From contig JALQCY010000001.1 in assembly GCA_023241745.1 (NCBI GenBank), positions 558,001 through 622,000 on the forward strand: 64,000 nucleotides of DNA. The letters run 5' to 3'. Below the pieces are notes generated by a model. That model ran no database searches, was not told the origin of the DNA, and saw only the letters and a program-made list of their open reading frames with translations. Below, piece after piece: positions 36,701-44,146 of the stretch. The position numbers and the translations under genes were made by a program. The DNA is from Isoptericola peretonis (GTDB lineage: Bacteria; Actinomycetota; Actinomycetes; Actinomycetales; Cellulomonadaceae). The stretch's first letter is position 1; each line of letters starts with the position of its first letter.

Positions 36701-36750
36701 GTCGAGACGCTGGCGCGACGGTCGCCGCGCAGGCGCGTGAGCATGCTCAA
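30712..36750 (-). CDS. Giant membrane-anchored Ig-like/FN3 surface protein, copy B
   Basis: 2012 residues from TTG at 36750 (GGGGGA upstream); ATG at 36744 is a less well-spaced alternative. N-terminal anchor near 18-38, then a conserved segment (LYDGEATADVDLNDSGVWVT) and a repeat region to about 370 that looks like a beta propeller. About eleven Ig/cadherin-like repeats follow (typical VLANDSDPAGG or VLDNDEDPDGA calcium-type loops), then five FN3 domains between about 1470 and 1890. The last 100 residues are a separate tip with four cysteines (C-x4-C, then two single Cys), of lower GC. A paralogue of copy A lies directly upstream. Likely a long rod reaching out from the cell; homologous to the PFNA FN3 protein, for which cytokine binding has been reported in Bifidobacterium. 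Confidence 0.88.
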   Translation of the reverse strand: MSMLTRLRGDRRASVSTAVVLVLSGAVVAAAALYDGEATADVDLNDSGVWVTNQSSGLVGRFNTDAKALDGTLLAGSSAFDVDQQASQVLVADDGSSSANVVDPARLKFASTTKLPAGAQVAMGGGRVAVMDDESGSLWVTALDRLPGLNTEEDDPTQDIDGAAHVAVSESGTTYAVVPARDVLWTAEPGQEPSTTELGMLSKDDDVVLTTVGDDVVILDRTSGRLRLPGGDVVEVADAQGARLQLPGGDTGSVAYATSSALVLQPLEGGTATRRQASGSPAAPVQLGGCLYGAWSGTGQVVRDCEGTDRDVDEVLEGIDQTTVLEYRVNRKAVVLNDLTAGALWMALDEYEKVDDWDIKLPERAEGQDEDAEDAKPELVDNTVVDREKQDPPEAEDDAFGVRPGRTTVLDVLANDLDPDGDVITARLEGDQPEGRTVQEVLGGKALQVVVPSDATGRERFTYEVSDGRGGHDQAEVSVKIVPPDQNEKPEQSGEPVLRVQQGQSAQIKVLPFFRDPDGDDVYLATAASTVQGDEVRAYPDGTVEFRDGGSATGRKKVTLTVGDGLGGVVEGTLWVDVLNSKEPPVAVGDHVVVTAGQPITIEPLKNDSDPNGDDLRLANVSDADPAEITRNYDAGTFTFLAQEPKSYDVLYQVTDGPSSTTGVVRVDVQDPDAAVGAPVVVADTALLPAGGSTLVDVLANDSDPAGGVLVVQSVRVPEDSGLSVAVLGHQMLRITETRRLAEAVVLEYTVSNGTETATGEVRVLPVPPPDRLQPPNAAADEVTVRAGDYVNIDVLDNDTHPDGLELTLDDELEQTADPAQGELFVSEGRLRFRAGAEQGTAYAIYKVRDPNGQEDSAQVTIHIRGGKENAAPVPHDVDARVLSGGTTRIPVPLDGIDPDGDSVQLTGLATGPAQGRAEVVDGYVDYEAGKNAKGSDSFRYTVQDARGEVATGLIRVGIAQPPETNQPPVAADDEVTVRPERRVAVPALVNDADPDGDVIGLVPGAVEGGEDLKAKVTDDRIVVRTPAEEGTYTFFYAIEDTYAARASASVSVTVADDAPLLRPVARDDSVPVASILGETSVTVPVLDNDEDPDGAADDLEVTVEPDVAEGGVTVTDDGALEIPLTRSRQVVTYTVTDMDGLTAKAFVVVPGAESTKPILKPGQAPLEVVSGEKLDVDITDHVLVVEGRTPRLTTEDQVTATEGTVKVTDETTMTYTPRAEYDGPASVTFEVTDGASVDDPEGAVALLTLPITVLPPENLPPEPGRPSGKVAAGEESVVDLGRFAKDPDEDDLRFQLGRLPGGLGATLSGARVTLEAQPEVAKGTVLTVPYTVTDDEHPPVDGVLTVTVVASTRPLARAVEDRVDDAHQGRAVSVPVLANDSNPFSDRGPLKIVGQPVVETGRGSTVVDGDSVAVTPKDDFVGTMVVRYTIQDATQDPDREVEGRIVVNVLGVPEAPSTPQVEEVRSETVVLSWTPPQNNGAEITGYTVTSNQGDTFDCATTTCTLGGLTNNVTYTFTVQATNEVGDSEPSPASAEARPDNKPEPPTAPILEFGDESLTVTWANASYTDRSPITSVNLEISPAPASGATQKVGVTGERIVWEGLTNGVAYKVRVQAVNSAPDPSDWGAWSTTEIPAGPPDAPATPTATRASSRIAPDGGQVDVAWQAPKDNGDAVKNYDVDVFRGGSKVDTRTVTGTSTTFEGLDTKSSYTFAVTAENKAGKGGTSPQSNAVQPYGKPTVPGAPSAAVGKGMSGKANVSWGASDDNGAAVTYTVQTDKSGSANATGTSMTYGGLSNGTSYRFRVQACNAGGCSAWTDYSNAVIPFGPVPTPSVSAVGGQDQRVTFSWSTTTNGRDISVSVTGAISSSARSASNQAVAAGYSDTKEICVTVSDTEGQSDRKCASATSAPKPQPVFTVGKGGNANGEKGCAHTSCAWLTLTIRDAAPNTSFSYTCHDQDGQFSNYTQTNMHNGTRARTDGNGNLGPMEAWCYYGQPGNQAYIQTSIGTTNRITW

Positions 36751-36814
36751 GATGTCCCCCGATGAGATGGCGCTTCCGGCCGACGGCCTCCATGGCAGCG
36801 CGGTGCGCCCGCAC

Positions 36815-36881
36815 AGAATAGCCAGGCTTCACCCGCCGGGGACAGCGGTTCCGCCCTTCGGGCATGGGGAGAGGTGCCCAT
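36815..36881 (-). promoter_or_regulatory. Promoter P3 with upstream GGGGA-N4-TGCCC palindrome
   Basis: Minus strand: palindrome ATGGGCA-N4-TCCCCAT at 36881-36864 with one mismatched pair, -35 TGTCCC at 36844-36839, an 18-base spacer, and -10 TATTCT at 36820-36815. The palindrome centre is 28.5 bases above the -35, exactly 20 more than in P1 and P2. The GCGGGTGAA sequence in the spacer is shared with P4. Confidence 0.5.
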
Positions 36882-36911
36882 TCCCGGGAGAGGCCGGCAG
36901 CGGGACCGGTC

Positions 36912-39900
36912 TCACCAGGTCCGCCTCTCGTACATCTTTCCGTCGATCTTGACGGCCACGTCCTTGCCCGGGTACCCGAAGACGCAGCTCAGCTCGAAGG
37001 ACGTCGTGCCTCCGAAGCGCTTGCTGTACACGTGGCCGTTGTTCAGCACGGGCTCCCAGCCGTTCGACCCGTCGCCCCAGCACTCGACCTGGTGCGACCC
37101 CTCCCGGAAGTTCTCCACGTGCACGTTGAACTGATGGCACTCCGAAGACCCGCAACCTGGCACGGTCTTCTGGGTCCCCCGCGTCACCCACGCACGGGCG
37201 TCGAGCGCCCTCGCGGACGCGCACCTGCTGTTCTTCTGCCCCTCGCTGTCGGTGGACGTCACGCAGATCTCCTTGGACTGACCGGGCTCCGCGGGCACGG
37301 ACTCGCTACCGCTCCTCGCAGAGCTGGAGATCGCTCCGGTCACCTTGACGTCGATGGCGCGACCGTTCGTGGTCGTGCTCCAGACGAACTTCACCGCTCC
37401 GCTCTGACGGGTTGCCGTCACGCTCGGCTGGGGCACCGGGCCGAACGGGGTCACGCTGCCGGAGTAGGCCGTCCAGCCGGAGCAGCCCGCGGAGTTGCAC
37501 GCCTTGACGCGGAACCGATAGGGCGTGCCGTTCTGCAGCCCGGCGTAGGTGTACGACGTGGCCGTGGTGGTCTTGGGCCCGCCCCTGTCCGTCTCCACCG
37601 TGTACGTCACGGGGTTGCCGTTGGCGTCGGCCGCGCCCCAGGACAGGTTCGCCCGGCCACTCATCCCCGTCCCGACGCTCGCCTTCGGAGTCCCGGGCGC
37701 CCCCGGCTTGCCGAACGGCGTGACCTTGTTGGACTGCGCGCTGGTGGCGCCCTTGCCGGCCTTGTTCTCCGCGGTGACGGCGAACGTGTAGGTCGACTTC
37801 GTGTCCAGGCCCTCGAGGTCCAGCGACGTGCCGGTGGCCGTCTCGGTGGAGACCTTCGTCCCACCCTTGAGCACGTCGACGTAGTACGTCTTGACCGGGT
37901 CGCCGTTGGTCGCCGGGGGCTTCCACGCCACGTGCACCTGGCCGCCGAGAGGCGTGTCCACCCGGGCAGCGCTGGGCGCCGCGGGGGCGTCCGGCGGCCC
38001 GGCCGGCACCATGGTCGTCGACCACGCGCCCCAGTCGGAGGGGTCGGGGGCCGAGTTCACGGCCCGCACCCGCACCTTGTAGGCGGTGCCGTTGGTCAGC
38101 TGGTCCCACACGATCCGCTCGCCGGTGACGCCGACCTTCTGCGTCTCGCCCGACGCCGGGGACGGGGAGATCTCGAGGTCCACCGAGGTGATCGGCGACC
38201 GGTCGGTGTAGGTGGCGTTGTCCCAGGTGACGGTCAGCGAGCCGTCGCCGAACTCGAGCCGGGGCGCCGCCGGCGGGTCCGGCTTCGCGTCCGGGCGCGC
38301 CTCCGCGGACGCCGGCGACTTCTCCGACGGACCCACGTCGTTGTTCGCCACGACGGTGAACGTGTAGGTGACGTTGTTCGTGAGCCCGTCCAGCGTGCAC
38401 GTGGTCGTCGCGCACTCGAACGTGTCGCCACGGCTCGAGGTCACCGTGTAGCCGGTGATCTCGGAGCCGTTGTTCTGCGGCGGCGTCCACGACAGCACCA
38501 CCGTCTCGGAGCGGACCTCCTCGACCTGCGGCGTCGACGGCGCCTCGGGCGCGCCCAGCACGTTCACCGTGATGCGGCCCTCGACCTGCCGGTCCGGGTC
38601 CTGCGTCGCGTCCTGGACGGTGTAGCGCACCACCATCGTGCCGACGAAGTCGGCGTCCGGCGTGACGACCACCTGGTCGCCGTCCTTGGTCGTCGCGCCC
38701 ACACCCGTCTCGATGATCGCGTCCCCCACGAGCTCGAGCGGGCCCCGGTCCTCGAACGGGTTGGAGTCGTTGGCCAGCACGGGCACCGACACGGCCTCAC
38801 CCTGGTGGGCGTCGTCCACCGTGTCGTCGACGGCCCGCGCGAGCGGGCGCGTGGAGGCGACCACCCGCACGGCGATCTCCCCGTCGACGGGCGGGTTCTC
38901 GCCGTCGCTCACCGTGAAGGGCACGGTCAGCCCCGTGCCCTTGGGGATGTCGGGCGACGCCTCGAGCGCCACGCGCGCGCCCGACATCGTCGCGCCGATC
39001 CCGTCGGGCAGGCCCCCCAGCTCGAAGCGGAGGTCGTCGCCGTCGGGGTCCTTCGCGAACCGGCCCAGGTCGACGACGCTCTCCTCGCCGGCCGCCACCT
39101 CGCCGGACGGCTTGCCCGGCTCGGGCGGCAGGTTGTCCGGCGGCAGCACCGTGATCGGCAGCGTCAGCACCGCGGTGTTCCCCTCCGGGTCGTCGGGGGT
39201 CTTGCCGTCGGTCACCTCGAACGTGACGCCGGCCGGGCCGCTGAAGCCCTCGCGCGGCGTGTAGGTCATGGTCGTGGTGTCGGTGACCTCGACGTCGCCC
39301 TCCAGCGCCGTCACCTGGTCGGCGGTGGTGAACCGCGGCTCGCGGCCCTCGACCACGAGCACGTGGTCGGCGATGTCGACGTCCAGCGACTCCCCGGCCA
39401 GCACCTCGAGCGGCGCCTGGCCGGGCACGAGGATCGGCTGCACCGACGTCAGCCCCGGCACGACGACGAACGCCTTCGCGCTCTGCCCGTCCACGTCCGT
39501 GACCGTGTAGGTGACCACCTGGCGCTGCTCGGTGAGCGTCACGGCCAGCTCGCCCTCGGGGGTCACCGTGACGTTCTGGGACGACGCCTCGACCGCGAGG
39601 TCGTCCGCGGCCCCGTCCGGGTCCTCGTCGTTGTCGAGCACGGGCACCGTCACCGACGTCTTGCCGAGCAGGTCCGCCACGGGCACCGAGTCGTCCCGGG
39701 CCACCGGCGCGAGGAGCGGGGCGTCCTCCGCGACCGTGACGCTCACCGACGCGGACCCTCGGGCCGCGTACGTGTCCTCGACCGCGTAGAAGAAGGTCGA
39801 GGTGCCCTCCTCGCCGGGCGCGTGCACGACGATCCGGTCCTTCGCGACCTCCGGGTCGAGGTCCTCGCCCCCCTCGAAGGAGCCGCCCACGAGCCCGATG

Positions 39901-42899
39901 CGGTCGCCGTCCGGGTCGGAGTCGTTGGCCAGCGCCGGCACCGCCACCCGGCGGTCCGGCCGCACCACGACCTCGTCGTCCTCGGCCACCGGCGGCTGGT
40001 TCGTGGCCGGAGGCTGCGCGATCCCGACCCGGATCACGCCCGTCGCTACCTCGCCGCGCGCGTCCTGCACGGTGTAGCGGAACGAGTCCACGCCGCTCGC
40101 GTCCTGGCCCGCCACGAAGTCGACGTACCCGTCCGCCACCTCGGCCCGCCCCATGGCGGGGCCCGACGCCAGGCCGGTCAGCTGCACCGAGTCGCCGTCG
40201 GGGTCGATGCCGTCCAGCGGCACCGGGATGCGGACGGTGCCGCCGGCCAGCGCCCTGGCCTCCACGTCCTGCGGCACGGGCGCCTTGTTCTCGTTGCCGC
40301 CGCGCACGCGGATGGTGACCTGGGCGGAGTCCTCCTGCCCGTTCGGGTCGCGCACCTTGTAGATCGCGTACTCCGTGCCGGGCTCCGACCCGGCCCGGAA
40401 GCGCAGCCGGTTCTCGGAGACGAAGAGGTCGCCCCGGGAGGGGTCGACCGACTGCTCGAGCTCGTCGTCCAGCGTGAGCTCGAGCCCGTCCGGGTGGGTG
40501 TCGTTGGCGAGCACGTCGACGTTCACGTAGTCGCCCACCCGCACGGTCACCTCGTCGGGCGCGGCGCTCGGCGGCTGCAGTCGCTCCGGGGGCGGGACGG
40601 GCAGCACCCGCACCTCGCCCGTGGCGGTGTCGTTGCCGTTCGAGACCGTGTACTCGAGCACGATCGGTTCCGACACGCGCCGCGTCTCGGTGACCCGCAG
40701 CATCTGGTGCGACAGCACCGCGACGCTCACCCCCGAGTCCTCCGGCACCTGCACCGACTGCACCACGAGCACGCCGCCGGCGGGGTCGGCGTCGTTCGCG
40801 AGCACGTCCACCAGGGCGGAGCCGCCGGCCGGCAGCATCGCCGTGTCGGCGACGACCACGGGCGGGCCCGTCGCCGCGTCCGGGTCCCGCACGTCCACCC
40901 GGACGACGCCGGTGGTCGCGTCCGGCCCGTCGCTCACCTGGTAGAGCACGTCGTAGGACTGGGGCTCCCGCGCCAGGAACGTGAACGTGCCCGCGTCATG
41001 GTTCGGCGTGATCTCCGCCGGAGCCGCGTCGTTCACCTTCGACAGCCGCAGCTCGTCACCGTTCGGGTCGGTGTCGTTCCGCAGCGGCTCGATCGTCACC
41101 GGCTGGCCCGCCGTCGCGACCACGTGGTCGCCCACCGCCACCGGCGGCTCGTTGGCGTCCGCGATCACGTCCACCTGCAGCGCGCCCTCGACCACCTCGC
41201 CGCGGCCGTCCCCCACGACCAGGTTCACCTTCTTGCGCCCCGTCGCGGACCCGTTGTCGCGGAACTCCACCGTGCCGTCCGGGTAGGCGCGCACCTCGTC
41301 GCCCTCGACGGTCGCGTCCGCCGACGCCAGGTAGACGTCGTCCCCGTCCGGGTCGCGGAAGTACGGCAGCACCTTGATCCGCCCGCTCGTGCCCTGCTCC
41401 ACGCGCAGCACCGGGTCGCCGGTCTGCTCCGGCGCCGCGTTCTCGGCCTCCGGCACGACCCGCACGTCCACGGTGGCGTCGTCCGTGCCGCCCCGGCCGT
41501 CGGAGACCCGGTAGGTGAAGGACGTCGTCCCCGACGCGTCCTGGGGGACCACCGCCTGCAGGGCCTTCCCGCCCAGCACGCGCTCCACGCGCAGGCCCTC
41601 GGGCTGGTCGCCGACCAGTGCCGCGGTCATGACGTCGCCGTCGGGCTCGAGGTCGTTGGACAGCACGTCCAGCAGGGTCGCGCGGCCCGGCCGCACGCCG
41701 TAGTCGTCGTCCTGCGCCTTCGGCGGGTCCTGCTTCTCCCGGTCCACCACCGTCTGGTCGACCAGCTCCGGCTTGGCGTCCTCCGCGTCCTCGTCGGAGC
41801 CCTCGGCCTGCTCCGGGAGCTTGATGTCCCAGTCGTCCACCTTCTCGTACTCGTCCAGCGCCATCCACAGCGTGCCCGCCGTGAGGTCGTTGAGCACGAC
41901 GTTGTCGCGGTTGACGCGGTACTCCAGGCGCGTGGACTGGTCGATGCCCTCGAGCACGTCGTCGACGTCGCGGTCCGTGCCCTCGCAGTCGCGCACGATC
42001 TGGCCCGAGCCGGACCAGGCGCCGTACAGGCAGCCGCCCAGCTGCACCGGCGCCGCCGGCGAGCCGGACGCCTGTCGCCGGGTGGCGGCACCGCCGTCCA
42101 GGGGCTGCAGCACCAGCGCGGACGGCGTCGCGTACGCCACGGAGCCGGACGACCGCCCGGGGAGCTGCAGCCGCGCCTCCTGGGCGTCCTGCACCTCGAG
42201 GACGTCGCCGCCTGGGAGCCTCAGCTCGCCGTCCGTGCGGTCGAGCAGCACGAGGTCGTCGCCCACCGTGGTGAGCCGGACGTCGTCGCCCTCGGAGAGC
42301 ATGCCCAGCTCCGAGGTGGCCGGTTCCTGCCCCGGCTCGACCGTCCACAGCGTGTCCCGGCCCGGCACCACCGCGTACGTCGTCCCCGACTCGGAGACCA
42401 CGACCTGCGCCGCGCCCTCCAGCTCCGCCGTCGGGTCCGCCTCCTTCGTGTCGAGCGACGGGAGCGCCTCGACGGTGGTCACCCACAGCGCACCGGACTC
42501 CTCGTCGAGCACCGCGACGCGGCCGCCGCCCATCGCGGTCCGCGCGCCGCCGGGCAGCGGCGTGGTCGAGTGGTACCGGAGCCGGGCGATGTCCACGACG
42601 TTCGCCGCGCCGGTGCCCTCGTCCTCTACGAGCACCTGGCCCGCCTGCTGGTCCAGGTCGAACGCCGAGCTCCCCGCGAGGAGCACGCCGTCCAGCGCCT
42701 GCGCCTCCGTGTTGAACCGGCCCACCTTGCCCGCGGCCTGGTTCGTCACCCACACGCCCGAGTCGTTCAGGTCGACGTCGGCCGTGGCCTCGCCGTCGTA
42801 GAGGACCGCGGCCACGGCGACGCCCGCCGCCAGGGACAGGACGACGGAGGTCGAGACGGCGGTGCGGCGGTCGGCGCGCAGACGTGCGAGCGGGCCCAA
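36912..42899 (-). CDS. Giant membrane-anchored Ig-like/FN3 surface protein, copy A
   Basis: 1995 residues from TTG at 42899, with GGGGGA upstream; the TTG start is shared with copy B. Same plan as copy B: anchor near 16-36, propeller-like region, about eleven Ig-like repeats (for example VLSNDLEPDGD, PLRNDTDPNGD, ALANDSDPDGD), and five FN3 domains (LSWTPPQNNGSEITGYTVTS and others). The two copies are clearly homologous over nearly the full length, so one arose by tandem duplication. The final domain is different in sequence but keeps four cysteines at similar spacing (CGSSEC, then VECWG and LSCVFG). Surface or adhesive function is inferred from domains. Confidence 0.88.
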   Translation of the reverse strand: MGPLARLRADRRTAVSTSVVLSLAAGVAVAAVLYDGEATADVDLNDSGVWVTNQAAGKVGRFNTEAQALDGVLLAGSSAFDLDQQAGQVLVEDEGTGAANVVDIARLRYHSTTPLPGGARTAMGGGRVAVLDEESGALWVTTVEALPSLDTKEADPTAELEGAAQVVVSESGTTYAVVPGRDTLWTVEPGQEPATSELGMLSEGDDVRLTTVGDDLVLLDRTDGELRLPGGDVLEVQDAQEARLQLPGRSSGSVAYATPSALVLQPLDGGAATRRQASGSPAAPVQLGGCLYGAWSGSGQIVRDCEGTDRDVDDVLEGIDQSTRLEYRVNRDNVVLNDLTAGTLWMALDEYEKVDDWDIKLPEQAEGSDEDAEDAKPELVDQTVVDREKQDPPKAQDDDYGVRPGRATLLDVLSNDLEPDGDVMTAALVGDQPEGLRVERVLGGKALQAVVPQDASGTTSFTYRVSDGRGGTDDATVDVRVVPEAENAAPEQTGDPVLRVEQGTSGRIKVLPYFRDPDGDDVYLASADATVEGDEVRAYPDGTVEFRDNGSATGRKKVNLVVGDGRGEVVEGALQVDVIADANEPPVAVGDHVVATAGQPVTIEPLRNDTDPNGDELRLSKVNDAAPAEITPNHDAGTFTFLAREPQSYDVLYQVSDGPDATTGVVRVDVRDPDAATGPPVVVADTAMLPAGGSALVDVLANDADPAGGVLVVQSVQVPEDSGVSVAVLSHQMLRVTETRRVSEPIVLEYTVSNGNDTATGEVRVLPVPPPERLQPPSAAPDEVTVRVGDYVNVDVLANDTHPDGLELTLDDELEQSVDPSRGDLFVSENRLRFRAGSEPGTEYAIYKVRDPNGQEDSAQVTIRVRGGNENKAPVPQDVEARALAGGTVRIPVPLDGIDPDGDSVQLTGLASGPAMGRAEVADGYVDFVAGQDASGVDSFRYTVQDARGEVATGVIRVGIAQPPATNQPPVAEDDEVVVRPDRRVAVPALANDSDPDGDRIGLVGGSFEGGEDLDPEVAKDRIVVHAPGEEGTSTFFYAVEDTYAARGSASVSVTVAEDAPLLAPVARDDSVPVADLLGKTSVTVPVLDNDEDPDGAADDLAVEASSQNVTVTPEGELAVTLTEQRQVVTYTVTDVDGQSAKAFVVVPGLTSVQPILVPGQAPLEVLAGESLDVDIADHVLVVEGREPRFTTADQVTALEGDVEVTDTTTMTYTPREGFSGPAGVTFEVTDGKTPDDPEGNTAVLTLPITVLPPDNLPPEPGKPSGEVAAGEESVVDLGRFAKDPDGDDLRFELGGLPDGIGATMSGARVALEASPDIPKGTGLTVPFTVSDGENPPVDGEIAVRVVASTRPLARAVDDTVDDAHQGEAVSVPVLANDSNPFEDRGPLELVGDAIIETGVGATTKDGDQVVVTPDADFVGTMVVRYTVQDATQDPDRQVEGRITVNVLGAPEAPSTPQVEEVRSETVVLSWTPPQNNGSEITGYTVTSSRGDTFECATTTCTLDGLTNNVTYTFTVVANNDVGPSEKSPASAEARPDAKPDPPAAPRLEFGDGSLTVTWDNATYTDRSPITSVDLEISPSPASGETQKVGVTGERIVWDQLTNGTAYKVRVRAVNSAPDPSDWGAWSTTMVPAGPPDAPAAPSAARVDTPLGGQVHVAWKPPATNGDPVKTYYVDVLKGGTKVSTETATGTSLDLEGLDTKSTYTFAVTAENKAGKGATSAQSNKVTPFGKPGAPGTPKASVGTGMSGRANLSWGAADANGNPVTYTVETDRGGPKTTTATSYTYAGLQNGTPYRFRVKACNSAGCSGWTAYSGSVTPFGPVPQPSVTATRQSGAVKFVWSTTTNGRAIDVKVTGAISSSARSGSESVPAEPGQSKEICVTSTDSEGQKNSRCASARALDARAWVTRGTQKTVPGCGSSECHQFNVHVENFREGSHQVECWGDGSNGWEPVLNNGHVYSKRFGGTTSFELSCVFGYPGKDVAVKIDGKMYERRTW

Positions 42900-42985
42900 G
42901 GTTCCCCCGAGTGCGGTGGTCTTCGACGACCCCGCGGCGCACGACGAACGCTGGTCGGCCGCTCGGCAAGGTCTGGACGACCGCC

Positions 42986-43051
42986 AGCGTGCCAGATTTC
43001 ACCCGCTTCGGGCAACGGATCACCGCCAGACGGACAGGGGGAGCGCTCCCC
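42986..43051 (-). promoter_or_regulatory. Promoter P4 with GGGGAGCGCTCCCC palindrome
   Basis: Minus strand: perfect 14-bp palindrome at 43051-43038, -35 TTGCCC at 43015-43010, an 18-base spacer, and a weak -10 CACGCT at 42991-42986. The palindrome centre is 29.5 bases above the -35, close to P3. The TTG start of copy A follows about 87 bases later. Confidence 0.45.
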
Positions 43052-43081
43052 TCCGGGAGGCCGGCGAGCCGCGGGACCCGG

Positions 43082-44146
43082 TCAGCGCGCGAGGCGCTCC
43101 ACGACCGCGCCGTACAGGCGCGGGAGCCGCGCGGCCGTCGGCACCACCCCGCGCCGCAGCGGCGACCCCGCGGCCGCGACCAGGCCCGCCGTGAGGAGCC
43201 GGTAGTCCCGCGTGACGCGCGTCCACGAGCGCTCGTACGCGGCCGCGTCGTCGAGCTGGGCGACGACGGCGCGCGCCTGAGCGAGCCCCACCCGCAGCCC
43301 CTCGCCCGTGAGCGCGTCGACGTACCCCGAGGCGTCGCCCACCAGGCGCACCCGGCCCGCCGTGCGGGCGGCGGACCGCACCCGCAACGGCCCGGCCCCC
43401 CGCACGGGACCGTCGTGCTCGGCGCCCGCGAGCCGCTCGGCCAGGCGGGGCAGGGTCGCGAGCTCCGCGTCGAGGTCGAGGCCCGCCGGCCCGAGCAGGG
43501 CGACCCCGACGAGGTGGTCCGCGACCGGCGTCACGTACGCCTCGGCCCGGGGACCCCAGTGGACCTCGACGAGGTCGGTCCAGGGCGCCACCCGGTAGTG
43601 CCTCCGCAGCCCGAAGCGGCGCGCGCCGCCGGGCCGGCGGTGCCCCGCGCGCTCCCGGGGCGGCCGCTCCAGGCCGGCCTCCCGCCGCACCCGCGAGTGC
43701 AGGCCGTCGCAGCCCAGGAGCCAGCGCGCCCGCAGGCCGCCCGCGGCCACCCGGTCCCCCGTCTGCTCGACAGTCGTCACCCGGCGCGGCAGCAGCACCG
43801 CCCCGGCGTCGAGCGCGGCGTCCCGCAGCGCGGCGTGCAGCGTGGTGCGGCGCACCCCCCGGCCCGGCCCGGACCCGAAACGGTGCACCGCCGCCACGCC
43901 GCCCTGCCGGTAGGAGATGCCGGCCAGGTCGTGCCCGGGAGGATCGACGCCGAGGGCGCGCACCGCGGCGAGCGTGCCGGGCATCAGCCCCTCGCCGCAG
44001 GCCTTGTCGACCGGCGCGCCCCGCGGCTCAAGGACGACGACGGCCAGGCCCGCCCGGCGCGCCTCGATCGCCGCCGCCAGCCCCACCGGTCCGCCGCCCA
44101 CCACCAGGACGTCGGTGTCGAGCCCGCGGGCGGGGCGGGCCGTCAC
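43082..44146 (-). CDS. FAD-dependent monooxygenase/oxidoreductase of the quinone cluster
   Basis: 354 residues from GTG at 44146, overlapping the methyltransferase stop (GTGA). FAD motif VLVVGGGPVGLAAAIEARRA, second FAD motif GCDGLHSRVRREAG and the GD motif GDASGYVDALTGEG are all present, in the order of PHBH-type hydroxylases and geranylgeranyl-reductase-like flavoproteins. In the srs and agq clusters the equivalent enzyme (SrsC/AgqC) hydroxylates the methylated alkylresorcinol to give a hydroquinone or quinone. The CGEGLMPG motif near residue 50 is shared with that flavoprotein group. Confidence 0.85.
   Translation of the reverse strand: MTARPARGLDTDVLVVGGGPVGLAAAIEARRAGLAVVVLEPRGAPVDKACGEGLMPGTLAAVRALGVDPPGHDLAGISYRQGGVAAVHRFGSGPGRGVRRTTLHAALRDAALDAGAVLLPRRVTTVEQTGDRVAAGGLRARWLLGCDGLHSRVRREAGLERPPRERAGHRRPGGARRFGLRRHYRVAPWTDLVEVHWGPRAEAYVTPVADHLVGVALLGPAGLDLDAELATLPRLAERLAGAEHDGPVRGAGPLRVRSAARTAGRVRLVGDASGYVDALTGEGLRVGLAQARAVVAQLDDAAAYERSWTRVTRDYRLLTAGLVAAAGSPLRRGVVPTAARLPRLYGAVVERLAR

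Noticed and set aside
36864..36881. Plain terminator after giant gene copy A
   Set aside because: The stem is short with a mismatch and no T-run, and it shares sequence and phase with the other three sites; a double role cannot be ruled out.
8852..42899. Canonical mycobacterial ESX locus
   Set aside because: No EccB, EccD, EccE, MycP, PE or PPE genes were found; the ATPase has the EssC plan with an FHA domain.
30844..43205. Two plus-strand open frames of about 2000 codons opposite the giant surface protein genes
   Set aside because: The protein sequences are His/Arg/Val-rich shadows, and the minus-strand frames carry recognisable Ig-like and FN3 repeats.
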